Positions 9,588 to 19,027 are shown, counted from the stretch's first letter. The stretch is 64,000 nucleotides of DNA from Vallitalea guaymasensis (GCF_018141425.1 NZ_CP058561.1:2666001-2730000), one strand, 5' to 3'. Notes: generated by a model not told the origin, from the sequence alone. Numbers and translations are program-made.

Positions 9588-10271
9588 TTGAAAAAGGGTA
9601 TAAAATTAATAGGAATAGGAGTTATAATACTTATTACTTTTGGGATTTATAATAAATATAAACATGATGATGTGTTTTATGTTTTTAGACCGTCAATAAA
9701 TATAGAGACTATAAGCTGTGTAAATGATTTGGACAAAGATGGATTAAACGATCAAGCAGATATAATTGAAGGTGCTAAAAAAGAGGTTAAGAATCATACA
9801 AAATATAAAAGTGGTTATTATGCAGGAGGATATCCTCCCCAAGATGAAGGAGTGTGTACCGATGTAATATGGAGAGCTCTTGATAATGCAGGTTATATCT
9901 TGAAAGATAACATGGATAAAGATATAGAACTAAATCCTGATGATTATCCAAGAATTGATAAGATTGATACTAATATTGATTTTAGAAGGGTAAAGAATCA
10001 ATATGTTTTCATGAAGAAATACATGACTAATCTACCTATAGAAGTTATTCCATATGATAAGAATAATCTTACTCAGTGGCAGGGAGGAGATATTGTGATT
10101 TTATCTCATCCAGACCATATTGCAATCATATCTAATAAGAGAAGGAAAGATGGTATACCGTATGTTATACACAATGCCTATAATTATCCAAAAGAAGAGG
10201 ATAGATTGTTAAAATGGAGTGATGGTAATAACATCATAGGGCATTTTAGATTTGTTAATATTGAAATTTGA
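9588..10271 (+). CDS. DUF1287 family exported protein
   Basis: 227 residues starting at TTG 9588, eight bases after AAGGTGA. An N-terminal membrane anchor or signal (about residues 5-20) is followed by a DUF1287 domain: Y-x-GGYPP, GVCTDVIWRAL with a conserved Cys, NIDFRRVKNQ, and GGDIVILSHPDHIAI with a conserved His. The Cys and His pattern is like NlpC/P60 and CHAP amidases, so a cell-wall hydrolase role outside the membrane is plausible, but the family is uncharacterised. It is 14 bp after the C39-like gene, so the two are probably cotranscribed. Confidence 0.8.
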   Translation: MKKGIKLIGIGVIILITFGIYNKYKHDDVFYVFRPSINIETISCVNDLDKDGLNDQADIIEGAKKEVKNHTKYKSGYYAGGYPPQDEGVCTDVIWRALDNAGYILKDNMDKDIELNPDDYPRIDKIDTNIDFRRVKNQYVFMKKYMTNLPIEVIPYDKNNLTQWQGGDIVILSHPDHIAIISNKRRKDGIPYVIHNAYNYPKEEDRLLKWSDGNNIIGHFRFVNIEI

Positions 10272-10282
10272 AGGAGCTTTAT

Positions 10283-10897
10283 ATGAATAAATTATTATCG
10301 GAATTAAAAGATTATCTAAAAGAAAAATATAAATGTCATATTATTATTTTATACGGTTCATATGCAAGAGGAGATTTTACTGAAGAGAGCGATATAGATA
10401 TTATCTGTTTCGGAGATGGTATAGCAAGCTGTAATGATACTCAGGTATTTAATGGAAAGCAGTTGGATGTTTGGATATACGATACAAAACAGATGAAGGA
10501 ACCAGAAAATTATCTCCATATACTAAATAACAGAATATTATTAGATGATAAAGGGATGGCACAAGATTTTATTAATAAGATACAAGAAGTATATGATGAT
10601 GGACCAGCCCAGCTAGATGAAGGAAAAAAACAGTTTAATAGAGATTGGCTGCTCAAGATGTTCAGAAGAACAAAAAAAGGTGATGTAGAAGGTTTGTATA
10701 GACATCACTGGATGATAAAAGAATCGTTAGAAATATATTTTGAACTACAAGGAAAATGGTTTCTAGGAGTCAAGAATGCATTGAGATGGTTACAGGAGAA
10801 TGACGAAGAAGGATATATACTATTTAAGAATGCATTTGAAGGAGAAGCGGGTAGTGAAGAATGTAGAAAGCTTATAGAGTATATTGTAAGTAAATAG
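10283..10897 (+). CDS. Nucleotidyltransferase (Pol-beta/MNT superfamily)
   Basis: 204 residues with the nucleotidyltransferase signature GSYARGDFTEESDIDI near the N-terminus and a third acidic residue in LDVWIY, the metal-binding triad. The C-terminal 100 residues are helical, as in kanamycin-nucleotidyltransferase-type proteins. ATG 10283 is chosen because AAGGAG sits six bases upstream; an upstream TTG 10268 overlaps the previous stop. It probably transfers a nucleotide to a small molecule or protein, and drug modification is possible but not shown. No adjacent HEPN gene is visible, so it is not a clear MNT-HEPN toxin-antitoxin pair. Confidence 0.8.
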   Translation: MNKLLSELKDYLKEKYKCHIIILYGSYARGDFTEESDIDIICFGDGIASCNDTQVFNGKQLDVWIYDTKQMKEPENYLHILNNRILLDDKGMAQDFINKIQEVYDDGPAQLDEGKKQFNRDWLLKMFRRTKKGDVEGLYRHHWMIKESLEIYFELQGKWFLGVKNALRWLQENDEEGYILFKNAFEGEAGSEECRKLIEYIVSK

Positions 10898-10916
10898 TGT
10901 TAAATTAAGTATGGAT

Positions 10917-10977
10917 TAGGGGCTGTCTATATATTTTATTGGATTTTGAAATAAAATGTATTTTAGGACAGTCCCTA
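10917..10977 (+). terminator. Hairpin after the C39/DUF1287/nucleotidyltransferase operon
   Basis: Arms 10917-10928 and 10966-10977 pair over 12 bp with two wobble pairs. There is no strong T-run, so it may be an imperfect terminator or only mRNA-end structure. Confidence 0.4.
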
Positions 10978-11158
10978 TAAAATTATTGTTAGTATAGATT
11001 GAATCTGTATGCTATAATAGATTACATATTTATTGAATCCAAGTGTAGTCAAAGTAAAAAAAGAGTTTGAAGTAATAAATAGTTTTCCAGTATTTACCTA
11101 GTGAAATATCTATATCTCTGATGTAAAGTATAGTTAAAAGACTTGCGTGGTGGGACAT

Positions 11159-11350
11159 ATGTTATTTAGAATTAGAGAAATTAGAGAAATCAGGAATTAC
11201 AACAAATCACAGTTAGCCAAAAAAGCTGGAATATCCAAAGCAACAATATCCAAATTAGAAAATTATAAAGAATCACCTACAATTGAAACATTAGAGAAAA
11301 TAGCAAAAGCTTTAGATGTTAAAGTAAGCGAATTATTAGTTGAAGATTAA
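11159..11350 (+). CDS. XRE-family helix-turn-helix regulator, small
   Basis: 63 residues, almost only a Cro/C1-type helix-turn-helix: SQLAKKAGISKATISKLENYKESPTIETLEKIAKALDV. Small solitary XRE proteins often repress neighbouring genes or their own. ATG 11159 is chosen; the frame also has GTG codons at 11147 and 11150. The SD is weak (GTGGTGGG). No partner toxin or metalloprotease gene follows: the next 530 bases have no gene. Confidence 0.8.
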   Translation: MLFRIREIREIRNYNKSQLAKKAGISKATISKLENYKESPTIETLEKIAKALDVKVSELLVED

Positions 11351-11882
11351 ATATTTGCATAATGTTGATTATAATAATCATAGTCAGAAACCCATAGATA
11401 CTTTTTTATGGTAAAATGTACCTGACAGCGCTGTTGCAATAATGATAGTACTTAGTTGTTGTAAGGTTTTATGCTACTTAGTCCGGACTATAAAAATACA
11501 GGGTAAATGAAAATTGCCCATGTGTTTAATAATAATGTTTACAAACCCCTATATTTATCTTACCCTTATGTATAGTATCTTTTATAATTCTCAATCTAAT
11601 CTACTTACCACTCAATATTATATTTCACACAATGAAATTAACAATATATTGTAAATCAGTTTTAAAATCAGGTGTAGTTAATACTGAAATATATTTGTAT
11701 TATAATAGATGATATTGTAAAATATAGTTATAATAATCAATATTAGTTGAGTACGTATTTTATTATAACGAATAATGACTGAATATTTTGGTAAAACATT
11801 TATAAAGTAATTTTGTTGCATTATTGATTATTAATTTAAACCAATACATACCATAAAATTAAAAATAAGGGAGATTATAATT
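11351..11882. other. Gene-free stretch of 532 bp
   Basis: Very AT-rich. It holds a short inverted repeat GGGTAA-N7-TTGCCC near 11500 and a matching TTACCC further on near 11561, which suggests some RNA structure or a decayed element. I see no supported coding frame or RNA gene. Confidence 0.4.
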
Positions 11883-12101
11883 ATGCACAATCAAAATTAC
11901 ATAATAAGTCCTAGTGGGGCTATGGTGTCTCAAATCATTTTACACATCATCACAATAATTATTTATATTGGATTGTTTGCACTTTCAATATACTTACTAG
12001 TATTATTGATAAAACTGGCAAAAAGAGGTATAAAAGCGTTGGATATATACATTGATAATAATAGAAAAGAATATCTTGATAATAATTCTAATAAAATTTA
12101 A
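11883..12101 (+). CDS. Small single-span membrane protein, unknown function
   Basis: 72 residues. One long hydrophobic segment (about residues 17-46) is followed by a basic then acidic-polar tail (KLAKRGIKALD). The start is ATG with AAGGGAG upstream, and a good terminator follows 41 bp after the stop, so it reads as an independent small transcript. No family recognised. Confidence 0.65.
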   Translation: MHNQNYIISPSGAMVSQIILHIITIIIYIGLFALSIYLLVLLIKLAKRGIKALDIYIDNNRKEYLDNNSNKI

Positions 12102-12633
12102 TAGATGACTTTATTATTAAAATATATACTTTTAAATAAAAGAGCAGCCATTTTGGTTGCTTTTTATGTGTGTCAATATTTGTTATGCTTTAGATAAATA
12201 TATCGAATAATTAAAAAAAGTTGGATTAAATATTATTATAAGAATTATTGAATATATAGAATTAATATGATATAATTAATTACAAAATAATTAATTGTTA
12301 TTAACTAAAGACAATTAAAAGAATGGGGGGATTGAATAAAAAAGTTTTGGCTATGAATATAGCTTATATGAACTTCTTTTTAATTACCTGTCAATGAAAA
12401 CTCATCTGTTACAATAATACGAATCTAAATCTTTATCTAAAAATACCCATAAAAGTACATATGATAAATACAAAAAATGATAGAAATGTAGGACAAGTTT
12501 CATTGTATAAATACATTATAAATATCAATCATAATGAAAAAATATCTTTGTATATATCTAGTTAAGATATACTTTTATTTAGGTTATTTGATTTTGAGGT
12601 ATAAAAAAATATTATTTATGGAGGAATGGTATA
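12102..12633. other. Gene-poor gap between small membrane protein and secreted protein
   Basis: Contains the terminator at 12143-12165. A 24-codon frame from ATG 12322 runs next to a G-rich tract but has no properly spaced SD. GGAGG at 12620-12624 is the SD of the next gene. No gene is supported. Confidence 0.4.
12143..12165 (+). terminator. Rho-independent terminator
   Basis: Seven-bp stem AGCAGCC/GGTTGCT with a 5-base loop, followed by a T-run. Confidence 0.8.
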
Positions 12634-13536
12634 ATGAAAAAATTGTATGCTATTATTTTAATAATCATATTAACAACTTTTACATTACCTGTAAGTGCTA
12701 ATTCTAGTAATGTAGATGTTAAAATGGTTCCTATAAACCTTTTAACGGAAGATGAGGAGCCTGTTTATATTGGTAATAACTATGATGAGAATTCTAGTGC
12801 AGGTTATGAAGATATGACTGATAGTAACGGTAACAAGTATAAATATAGAATAAGATATATAAAACGTAAATCTACAGATCTTACTTTACAACAATCACAA
12901 TTTATTTTAAATCTATATAGAGGGCAAACAAAATCAGTTACTGAAAGCTATACAGCGACAAGAAGCAGTTCTGTAGATTGGAGTTCAAGCAGTACATCAT
13001 CTTCAAGTTTTCAATCAGCAGAAAAAGGGATTAGTTCATCCATGAGCACTACTTTACAAACTCATAATGCAGAGAGTGCATCATATTCTATATCAAAGGG
13101 TACTACATATGTATTCCCTGAAGACGCTCCAGCAAGTGCTAGATATTGTAATATTTATGCAGGTTTTTGCCAAGATATATATGATGTTGTATCAGATTAT
13201 GTTCCTTTTAGAGTCTATGACAAAAAAACTAAAGTGACTTATACTAACGTTACTACTCCACCACCTTATCCAGATGAAGATCCCTATCATATGTATGAGT
13301 TTGATATTACAGTTCAGTTAGAAGATGGAAGAGTGTATAGATATCATGTAACTTGTCCACCTCATCATTATGAGGATGACTATTATCAGATTCCAGAGGT
13401 TAAAAGAGTATTACGTGAATATGAAGATGGTTATAAACATGAGACAATAAGTGGATATGATTTTTCTAGCAGAGAAGTTTTTTATGGAACACTAATAATG
13501 CCTATTCCATATGAAAGACATGTATTTATATATTAA
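12634..13536 (+). CDS. Secreted Ser/Thr-rich protein, possible aerolysin-like fold
   Basis: 300 residues with a clear signal peptide cleaved near Ala22. Residues 101-155 are extremely rich in Ser and Thr in an alternating pattern (TESYTATRSSS, SSSSTSSSSF), followed by a hydrophobic/glycine segment, a proline-rich patch (TTPPPYPDEDPY) and Tyr/His/Asp-rich beta-like sequence. Alternating Ser/Thr strands occur in the membrane-insertion region of aerolysin/ETX-MTX2 beta-pore-forming proteins, but no conserved motif proves this. The start is ATG with GGAGG. It is a monocistronic unit with its own terminator. Function unknown. Confidence 0.65.
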   Translation: MKKLYAIILIIILTTFTLPVSANSSNVDVKMVPINLLTEDEEPVYIGNNYDENSSAGYEDMTDSNGNKYKYRIRYIKRKSTDLTLQQSQFILNLYRGQTKSVTESYTATRSSSVDWSSSSTSSSSFQSAEKGISSSMSTTLQTHNAESASYSISKGTTYVFPEDAPASARYCNIYAGFCQDIYDVVSDYVPFRVYDKKTKVTYTNVTTPPPYPDEDPYHMYEFDITVQLEDGRVYRYHVTCPPHHYEDDYYQIPEVKRVLREYEDGYKHETISGYDFSSREVFYGTLIMPIPYERHVFIY

Positions 13537-13591
13537 ATTATAAGAGAACTAAGTTATTTAGAGTAATGTAGTTAAATATTTAATTGTATAG

Positions 13592-13613
13592 GACTTTGCT
13601 AAAAAGCAAAGTC
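13592..13613 (+). terminator. Rho-independent terminator
   Basis: GACTTTGC/GCAAAGTC perfect 8-bp stem with a 6-base loop, then TTATTTATT; it follows the secreted Ser/Thr-rich protein gene. Confidence 0.8.
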
Positions 13614-13690
13614 TTATTTATTGATTATAATTAGATTATCTGATAGTATTATATGAGTATTAGAATATCTAAAGATGAGAGGTAAATAAA

Positions 13691-14380
13691 ATGAAGAAAC
13701 ATGTTTTTATGCTAGGTTTGATTTTTGTAGTTATGTTAACGGGATGTAAGGATAATCAAGGTATTTCCCATGACAAAGTAACATCACAAGTAGTTGAAAA
13801 ACAAATTGTTACTATAGAAAATGAAGAAGTTGTAAAGGAATTAAATAATGCAAAAATAAAAATAGAGGAATTAGAAGAACAAATCGTTGATTTAAACAAA
13901 CAGTTGGAAAATATCAAAAACCAAGAAGATGTAGATGGAGTTTTACCTACTAACGAGGAATTAAGAATAATTACTGTTGATGAAAAAGAGATTAGATATA
14001 TCTTTGATAAAACCGATATTGCATCACAACCTATATCAATCATAGGTAATAATGTTAATCAAATGGTTGAGAGTTATGAAAAAATACAGATTAAAGGATT
14101 AGGTGAAGGAGAACATTTTAAAGCAGAAGTTATTGGTAGTATTTATGACTTTCAATTAATAGAGCTTAAATGGAATGACGAAACTGATAAACTAGATGAA
14201 GTAAGAGTCATCGACGAGTTAGAAGAGGTAAGAAATCAAGCAGTATATATTGAAACATATTTACCATGTGGGATTCCTAGTGAAAAAATAAAATGGAAAG
14301 ATTCAAAAGGGGATACCCATGAGATTTATTTGGCTAATGATGGTTATGGGTTTGATGGGGCTATAATATGGTCAGAATAA
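13691..14380 (+). CDS. Lipoprotein with coiled-coil segment, unknown function
   Basis: 229 residues. A short signal peptide ends in lipobox LTGC (Cys19), so the protein should be lipid-anchored outside the membrane. Residues about 50-80 form a heptad-like coiled coil (KIKIEELEEQIVDLNKQLENI), followed by a mixed alpha/beta domain of about 130 residues with no recognised family. The start is ATG with GAGAGG upstream. Confidence 0.75.
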   Translation: MKKHVFMLGLIFVVMLTGCKDNQGISHDKVTSQVVEKQIVTIENEEVVKELNNAKIKIEELEEQIVDLNKQLENIKNQEDVDGVLPTNEELRIITVDEKEIRYIFDKTDIASQPISIIGNNVNQMVESYEKIQIKGLGEGEHFKAEVIGSIYDFQLIELKWNDETDKLDEVRVIDELEEVRNQAVYIETYLPCGIPSEKIKWKDSKGDTHEIYLANDGYGFDGAIIWSE

Positions 14381-14598
14381 TATGTAATTGTACAGAATAT
14401 AATCAACCACTAGAAAGTAGCCAGAAAAAAGTTTTGTATTAAAAAAAGTAAAAAACTATAAAAGATGGATAAGTAAATAGAAAATGGCTTTTATTATTTG
14501 ATAAATAAAAATAAATCTAATTTTTATTGCATATAAGATTGATATTTGCTAATATTATAAATATAGATACTAACAAATCAGATAAAGAGGTGAGGCAT

Positions 14599-14766
14599 AT
14601 GATATGGTTGATTATTGTATGGATAATTTCCGGCATATGGGTGTGGATAGATAGTAAAGATCATAGAAATGATAATATTATATGTTCACGATCATTGGTG
14701 TTAATGGGACCATTCGGAGTAATAGTATATTTACTTGGTAGAAATCCACGCAAAAGAATTAACTAG
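14599..14766 (+). CDS. Small membrane protein of 55 residues
   Basis: ATG 14599 has AGAGGTGAGG just upstream, so I choose it over the longer frame from TTG/ATG near 14527, which has no SD. The protein is one hydrophobic helix (about 2-18), a short polar loop (SKDHRNDN), a second hydrophobic stretch and a basic end (GRNPRKRIN). No family recognised. Terminator directly after. Confidence 0.6.
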   Translation: MIWLIIVWIISGIWVWIDSKDHRNDNIICSRSLVLMGPFGVIVYLLGRNPRKRIN

Positions 14767-14783
14767 TACATAGGAGCCTTAAA
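14765..14783 (+). repeat. 19-bp direct repeat, copy 1
   Basis: Identical to 20063-20081 over 19 bases (AGTACATAGGAGCCTTAAA). This copy starts at the stop codon of the 55-residue membrane protein gene and forms the terminator's left arm. Confidence 0.75.
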
Positions 14784-14797
14784 AAGGCTTCTTATTT
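14773..14797 (+). terminator. Rho-independent terminator
   Basis: GGAGCCTT/AAGGCTTC stem with a short A loop, then TTATTTTTG. Its left part belongs to a 19-bp sequence repeated at 20063-20081. Confidence 0.8.
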
Positions 14798-14895
14798 TTG
14801 TACTTGTAATAAATATATAAAATACACTTAGTGAAGTATCAAATATTAAGAAGCACCTAGATTATGAGGGAATTTTACTAAAAAAGCAAAAAAAT

Positions 14896-14944
14896 AAAGA
14901 TGTAAGGACACATTCTCAAGAGAGGTAGAGTCTTTACATCTTTG
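14896..14944 (-). terminator. Terminator of the minus-strand DUF5050-like gene
   Basis: On the minus strand, arms AAAGATGTAAAGAC and GTCCTTACATCTTT (about 12 pairs, one wobble) close a 20-base loop and are followed by a T-rich run. It lies 54 bp past the stop of the copper-amine-oxidase-like gene. Confidence 0.7.
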
Positions 14945-14997
14945 TTTGTCTTCAATGTCAAATTAATATAAGAGAACTAGGGCTATTTTATACCCTC

Positions 14998-16221
14998 CTA
15001 TTTTTTAACATTTAAAGTCTTAAGGAAACTCTCTGCGTCAATAAATTTTAGTTCGGAGTTTTTCCAATCTATTATATCTACTGTAATTATTACATTTTCA
15101 CTGACACGTCTATATGATAAATCTTCTATATCTTGATTATATGTACCATCTTTCATATTTAAAACTATTGAATTTCCTGTATCAGCCCAATTCATAATGA
15201 AATAATTTTTATACGCTAACATCATAAATCCAGCATAATAATTTGATTGATAATCAGTTACTAGTTCTTTCTCGAGTGTGTTTATATCTATACGTCTAGT
15301 AGAATAATTATCATTTACATCTAGATAATAAAGTTGACCATCATAATAATGCACTTTATAGGACAAACAATCTTTAACAAATATTTCTGGTTCTTCAGAA
15401 GGCTTCATTCGCATAATATTTTGACCATAAGCATTACTGGTGAAATATATATATTCCCCATCTGTATCCATAGTTAGTATATTAATATTTTCTAGTACTG
15501 CCTTTTCTTCTGTACCATCTTTATTGATTTGCCATAAAGTTCCTCGTTGTACAAAACCATCTTCTCTTTCTAGTTCAGCAAAATTCATGTAGTATATAGT
15601 ATCTCCTATAATTCCTAACGTATATGCTTTATTCTTAGATATTTTAGTACTAGTTCCATCACTATTAAGTCTATATATTCTATATCCTGTATCTTCATTA
15701 TTATAATAACACATATCACTCATCATGTTTACATAATATATAGGTTTATCTGTAGCAACCCCCACTGATTCTGTAGGAGTGATTAATACTGAACTTGTAG
15801 GGTTATCCCAACCTACCTCGTAACCTAATGCTTCCATTACTACTCTAATAGGTAAATAAGTTCTGCCATTTTTAACTAAAGAAACTGTATCATTATATAT
15901 TATTCTACCATTTTTTATGATATAGTTTTTGTCTATTGGCACTTTCACAGTAATATCATCTTTTTTAGCTATTGCTGTTCTATTCTCATCATCCCAAGAT
16001 ACAGCAGCGCCTGCTTGTTCCAATGTAATTCTAAAAGGTACTTGTGTTCGATTGTTCTCATCAATAAAAGGCATACCACTATCTTCTGTAAATATTACTT
16101 CTTCTCCATCTACAATTATTTTAGCAGTGTTTGCTGTAGCGTGAAGCGTAAGTCCATATTGTGGTAATGACAGTAATATGAACATAGATAAAATCATAGC
16201 TATTTTTCTTTTCATAATCAT
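14998..16221 (-). CDS. Secreted copper-amine-oxidase-like N-domain protein with DUF5050-type beta-propeller
   Basis: 407 residues. A signal peptide (about 1-30) is followed by a copper-amine-oxidase N-terminal-like domain (about 33-150) with the paired blocks VPFRITLEQAGAAVSWD and LPIRVVMEALGYEVGWD; in Clostridia this is a common surface module with no oxidase activity. The rest has repeated IYYMN, IYFTSNAYG and LYYLD strands, like DUF5050 propeller-type repeats. Probably extracellular and ligand-binding; the ligand is unknown. The start is ATG with AGGAG eight bases upstream. Confidence 0.82.
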   Translation of the reverse strand: MIMKRKIAMILSMFILLSLPQYGLTLHATANTAKIIVDGEEVIFTEDSGMPFIDENNRTQVPFRITLEQAGAAVSWDDENRTAIAKKDDITVKVPIDKNYIIKNGRIIYNDTVSLVKNGRTYLPIRVVMEALGYEVGWDNPTSSVLITPTESVGVATDKPIYYVNMMSDMCYYNNEDTGYRIYRLNSDGTSTKISKNKAYTLGIIGDTIYYMNFAELEREDGFVQRGTLWQINKDGTEEKAVLENINILTMDTDGEYIYFTSNAYGQNIMRMKPSEEPEIFVKDCLSYKVHYYDGQLYYLDVNDNYSTRRIDINTLEKELVTDYQSNYYAGFMMLAYKNYFIMNWADTGNSIVLNMKDGTYNQDIEDLSYRRVSENVIITVDIIDWKNSELKFIDAESFLKTLNVKK

Positions 16222-16562
16222 TTCATTATCTCCTTCTACTTGTTATTAATACTTAACTTCATATTTTTTTGTTAGATTCAGGTAATGTGATTTTACTGAA
16301 AATCTAATGAGTTACTTACATATTTTAACATATGTATGTTAATGCTTCAAATATTTTATTAAAAATATATGATATCATTTATTAGCAGTAAAGAAGAATG
16401 TAATAGTATGGACATGGGGACAATTTTGAGATAAAATATAACACGTAATATTACTAAAAAATTAGATAAAGTATTAGTAAACCAGTATTTACCATTGATA
16501 TTGATGGATAAAAATATATAATATTAAAGTTGTATTTAGTATAATAGAATTGGAGCATGAAA

Positions 16563-16961
16563 ATGAATTTAATAAATAAAATAAGTACTAAAAAGTTGGT
16601 TGGGATTAATCTATTTTTATTTGTTAGTAGTGGCGTCATTGTTTTAATCAATATTATTATTAATGCTATAGCAATGAATAAAATGTTATCCCCAAATAAT
16701 ATTGCGAGCATAGGAGTAGGTGCATTTTTTAGATTGTGTATTGTATTAGGCTTGGCTATAGAGGCATATAAAGGGAAAAACTGGGCTAGATGGGGAGTTG
16801 TAATTTTATCTTTAATATCAGCCTTAATTAATTTACAAATCTTTAGATTACTTGATATTACAGTATGTAATTTTTTATTGTTTATTATCAATGTTATTGT
16901 AGTCTTATCTATGTCAATTTCTAAGAAGGTTAGTACATATTATAAGAAAAAGACTTACTAA
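16563..16961 (+). CDS. Small four-helix membrane protein, unknown function
   Basis: 132 residues with about four hydrophobic segments and the motif AYKGKNWARWGVVILS, found in small integral membrane proteins of uncharacterised families. ATG 16563 is chosen because GGAG at 16552-16555 is seven bases upstream; ATG 16557 is too close. Not linked to its neighbours. Confidence 0.65.
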   Translation: MNLINKISTKKLVGINLFLFVSSGVIVLINIIINAIAMNKMLSPNNIASIGVGAFFRLCIVLGLAIEAYKGKNWARWGVVILSLISALINLQIFRLLDITVCNFLLFIINVIVVLSMSISKKVSTYYKKKTY

Positions 16962-16973
16962 AGCACTGATTAG

Positions 16974-17239
16974 AATATTGTACCGTATAAATCTACTGCT
17001 ATACTTGATTGGGCAAACGCTTATTGGACTAATGGAACGTTTAGAAAAATAACTATGGACGACTATATAAAAATTCTCACTGAAAAATCCAAAGGGTGTA
17101 AAGTTTTAGACAAAATAAAAAGGTCTATTTTGAGAATAAAAATCTAGAAGAAAGCGAAATAAATAGACGATTGAAAGAAGCTGTTTCAGAAAGCGATATA
17201 AATGTTTTACTTGATAAATTACATATGAATGATTCGTAA
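16974..17239 (+). pseudogene. Frameshifted gene remnant, family unknown
   Basis: No intact frame exists, but two adjoining frames read as protein. The first (16974-17147) gives STAILDWANAYWTNG and later KVLDKIKR; the second, in another frame and open by 17102, gives YFENKNLEESEINRRLKEAV and ends at TAA 17237-17239. They join naturally through a single frameshift between about 17115 and 17145. No start codon or SD remains. The protein is helical and unrecognised. Confidence 0.55.
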
Positions 17240-17342
17240 TTATAAAGTATTATATTTTCTGATTAGAATCATCTATAATAAAAATATTAACAGGTGTTTT
17301 ATCTTTTTAAAGTGTACCAGATCATGTCCAAAAGTAATTTAA

Positions 17343-17362
17343 AAAGGCTATTGTCTGCCTTT
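17343..17362 (-). terminator. Rho-independent terminator (minus strand)
   Basis: On the minus strand AAAGGC and GCCTTT form a stem with an 8-base loop, followed by TT. It is about 80 bp past the stop of the SLH-domain gene. Confidence 0.6.
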
Positions 17363-17442
17363 ATATATAAATACGTTAATGCAGTTGGGGGACTCAAACC
17401 CCCAAGTTCTTATTGAATATAATATCCAATATTGATAAAAAA

Positions 17443-18444
17443 TTAATATGCACTATATCCTAAAATATCACCACTATCATCTAGAATTATAAATACTGTA
17501 ACAGAATATAGGGATGGCAAAAGGTATTCAGTAGAATTTTCATCATTTAGCTTCCAGTTCTTTTCTAGATCCATTAGTTTATCCCAAGGTATCCTGTCAA
17601 TAATTTGTTCATCTATCGCAACGAGTGAATATGCATTTGGTAATTTGTTTCTATCTACGGATATTCGTAGTGGTATAGGACCGTCAAAATAATTTCCAGT
17701 AGATAATGATTCTATATTAATTTCATTCGTTAATTTTGGATATTGCTTAATTCTATCTGAATTTGTTAAATTAATAGGAGTTGAAGAAAATAATTTTGTC
17801 ATAGGGACTTCTTCAATTAGACCTTTAGATATTGCAATCTCTTTAGATATTACATCTTCTAATACTAATTTTAATGCTAAAGATTTATTAGATTCGTCTT
17901 TTAATGCTATGTTTAACGAATTAAATGTTAGGTTAACCATATCATCTCGTAAGAATTGTTTTTTGCTTAAATTAGCTAATTCATCTTCATCAAGCATATT
18001 TAATTCATTTGCTTTTTTAAGAGCTGTTGACCATTTAAAGTCACCTTTATTATCGTCGTACCCTAAAACTCTTAACATTAGTGTTGCATAAGATTTAGCA
18101 CTTATTAATTGTTTTGATCCTAGTAGATTATTACCAATTCCTGATATAAACTCATTTTCATATAAGTAACCTATTTGTTTATCAGCCCAATTAGGAACAT
18201 CTGTAAATGGATGTGTGTAGTTTGATTCAACAGATTCTTTTTCTTTACCTAATAACCTAATTAACATTATCATAGCTTCTATTCTAGAAGGAGTTCGTTC
18301 TAATTCAAATCCTTTATCATTACCATTAAATAAACCTAATTCTTTTAATGAGATCGCCTTTTCTTCATATTGAATAGTATTGGCAATAGAGACAGTAGAT
18401 AGTATAAAAGTAAATAAAATAATTAATATAATAGTTTTCTTCAT
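17443..18444 (-). CDS. SLH-domain exported protein
   Basis: 333 residues with a signal peptide (about 1-21). Residues 30-150 resemble S-layer homology repeats: R-x-EAMIMLIRLLG, FTDVPNWADKQIGYLYENEFISG and ISAKSYATLMLRVLGYD. SLH domains hold proteins on the cell wall. The remaining 150 residues are unrecognised. ATG with GGAGG on the minus strand. It is probably a surface protein anchored to secondary wall polymer. Confidence 0.85.
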   Translation of the reverse strand: MKKTIILIILFTFILSTVSIANTIQYEEKAISLKELGLFNGNDKGFELERTPSRIEAMIMLIRLLGKEKESVESNYTHPFTDVPNWADKQIGYLYENEFISGIGNNLLGSKQLISAKSYATLMLRVLGYDDNKGDFKWSTALKKANELNMLDEDELANLSKKQFLRDDMVNLTFNSLNIALKDESNKSLALKLVLEDVISKEIAISKGLIEEVPMTKLFSSTPINLTNSDRIKQYPKLTNEINIESLSTGNYFDGPIPLRISVDRNKLPNAYSLVAIDEQIIDRIPWDKLMDLEKNWKLNDENSTEYLLPSLYSVTVFIILDDSGDILGYSAY

Positions 18445-18781
18445 TTATAAATTCCTCCGTAGTGATTAAAAATAACTAGATGCAAACTCTAGAAGCAACT
18501 AACATTATAACACTTATAAATCAATTTTACTACATTTTATGTAATCTAAAATATAAATTATTCTGTCTAAAGTATTGGAATGTATGGGATATATATGAGT
18601 ACTTAAGTAGCAGAAAAAATAAGCACTGATTTAATAACTAATTAATTGAAGTCCTTGACCTTTTTAATGCATCAAACAAATTTGTAGTAACTCTTTCTAA
18701 TCCAGAACAAAAGCCACTTAAATCTGTATATACCAATAAAACCTAGATAGTATCACAAGTGCTATCAGAGGAGGGAGGACG

Positions 18782-19011
18782 ATAAAAAGATTAATCAAAA
18801 AAGAAATTAAACTACCACTGGTATTAGGAACAATCAAAGGTGGCAAAATATATGTTGTTGGAGGAAAAAACAGTGGTAAATATCATAATATAGTAGAGGA
18901 GGATATCCGCTAACTAATACTTGGAGCCAGAAAGCAGATATGCCAACAGCAAGAACTCATTTTGCTATTATTGAAGTTAATGATAAGATATATGCAATAG
19001 GTGGTGATTGA
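18782..19011 (+). pseudogene. Kelch-repeat protein remnant
   Basis: Two frames carry Kelch-motif sequence: first GTIKGGKIYVVGGKNSGKY (stop near 18911), then, in another frame, YPLTNTWSQKADMPTAR and VNDKIYAIGGD to TGA 19009-19011. IYVVGG, W-x-x-x-ADMPTAR and IYAIGG are typical Kelch beta-propeller blades. A frameshift near 18890-18907 breaks the gene and the N-terminus and most blades are missing. Confidence 0.7.
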
Positions 19012-19027
19012 TTTTCAACCTAATTTT

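Noticed and set aside
12322-12396. 24-codon frame next to a GGGGGG run
   Set aside because: The G-run lies inside the frame and there is no correctly spaced SD; likely chance.
16454-16891. 145-codon frame on the minus strand
   Set aside because: It is the opposite-strand reading of the small four-helix membrane protein, which has an SD and sensible membrane helices.
17386-17402. GGGGG-N7-CCCCC hairpin whose minus-strand loop TTTGAGT resembles a tRNA T-arm
   Set aside because: No acceptor, D-arm or anticodon arm can be found around it, so it is not a tRNA gene. It may be a tRNA-end remnant, but that cannot be shown.
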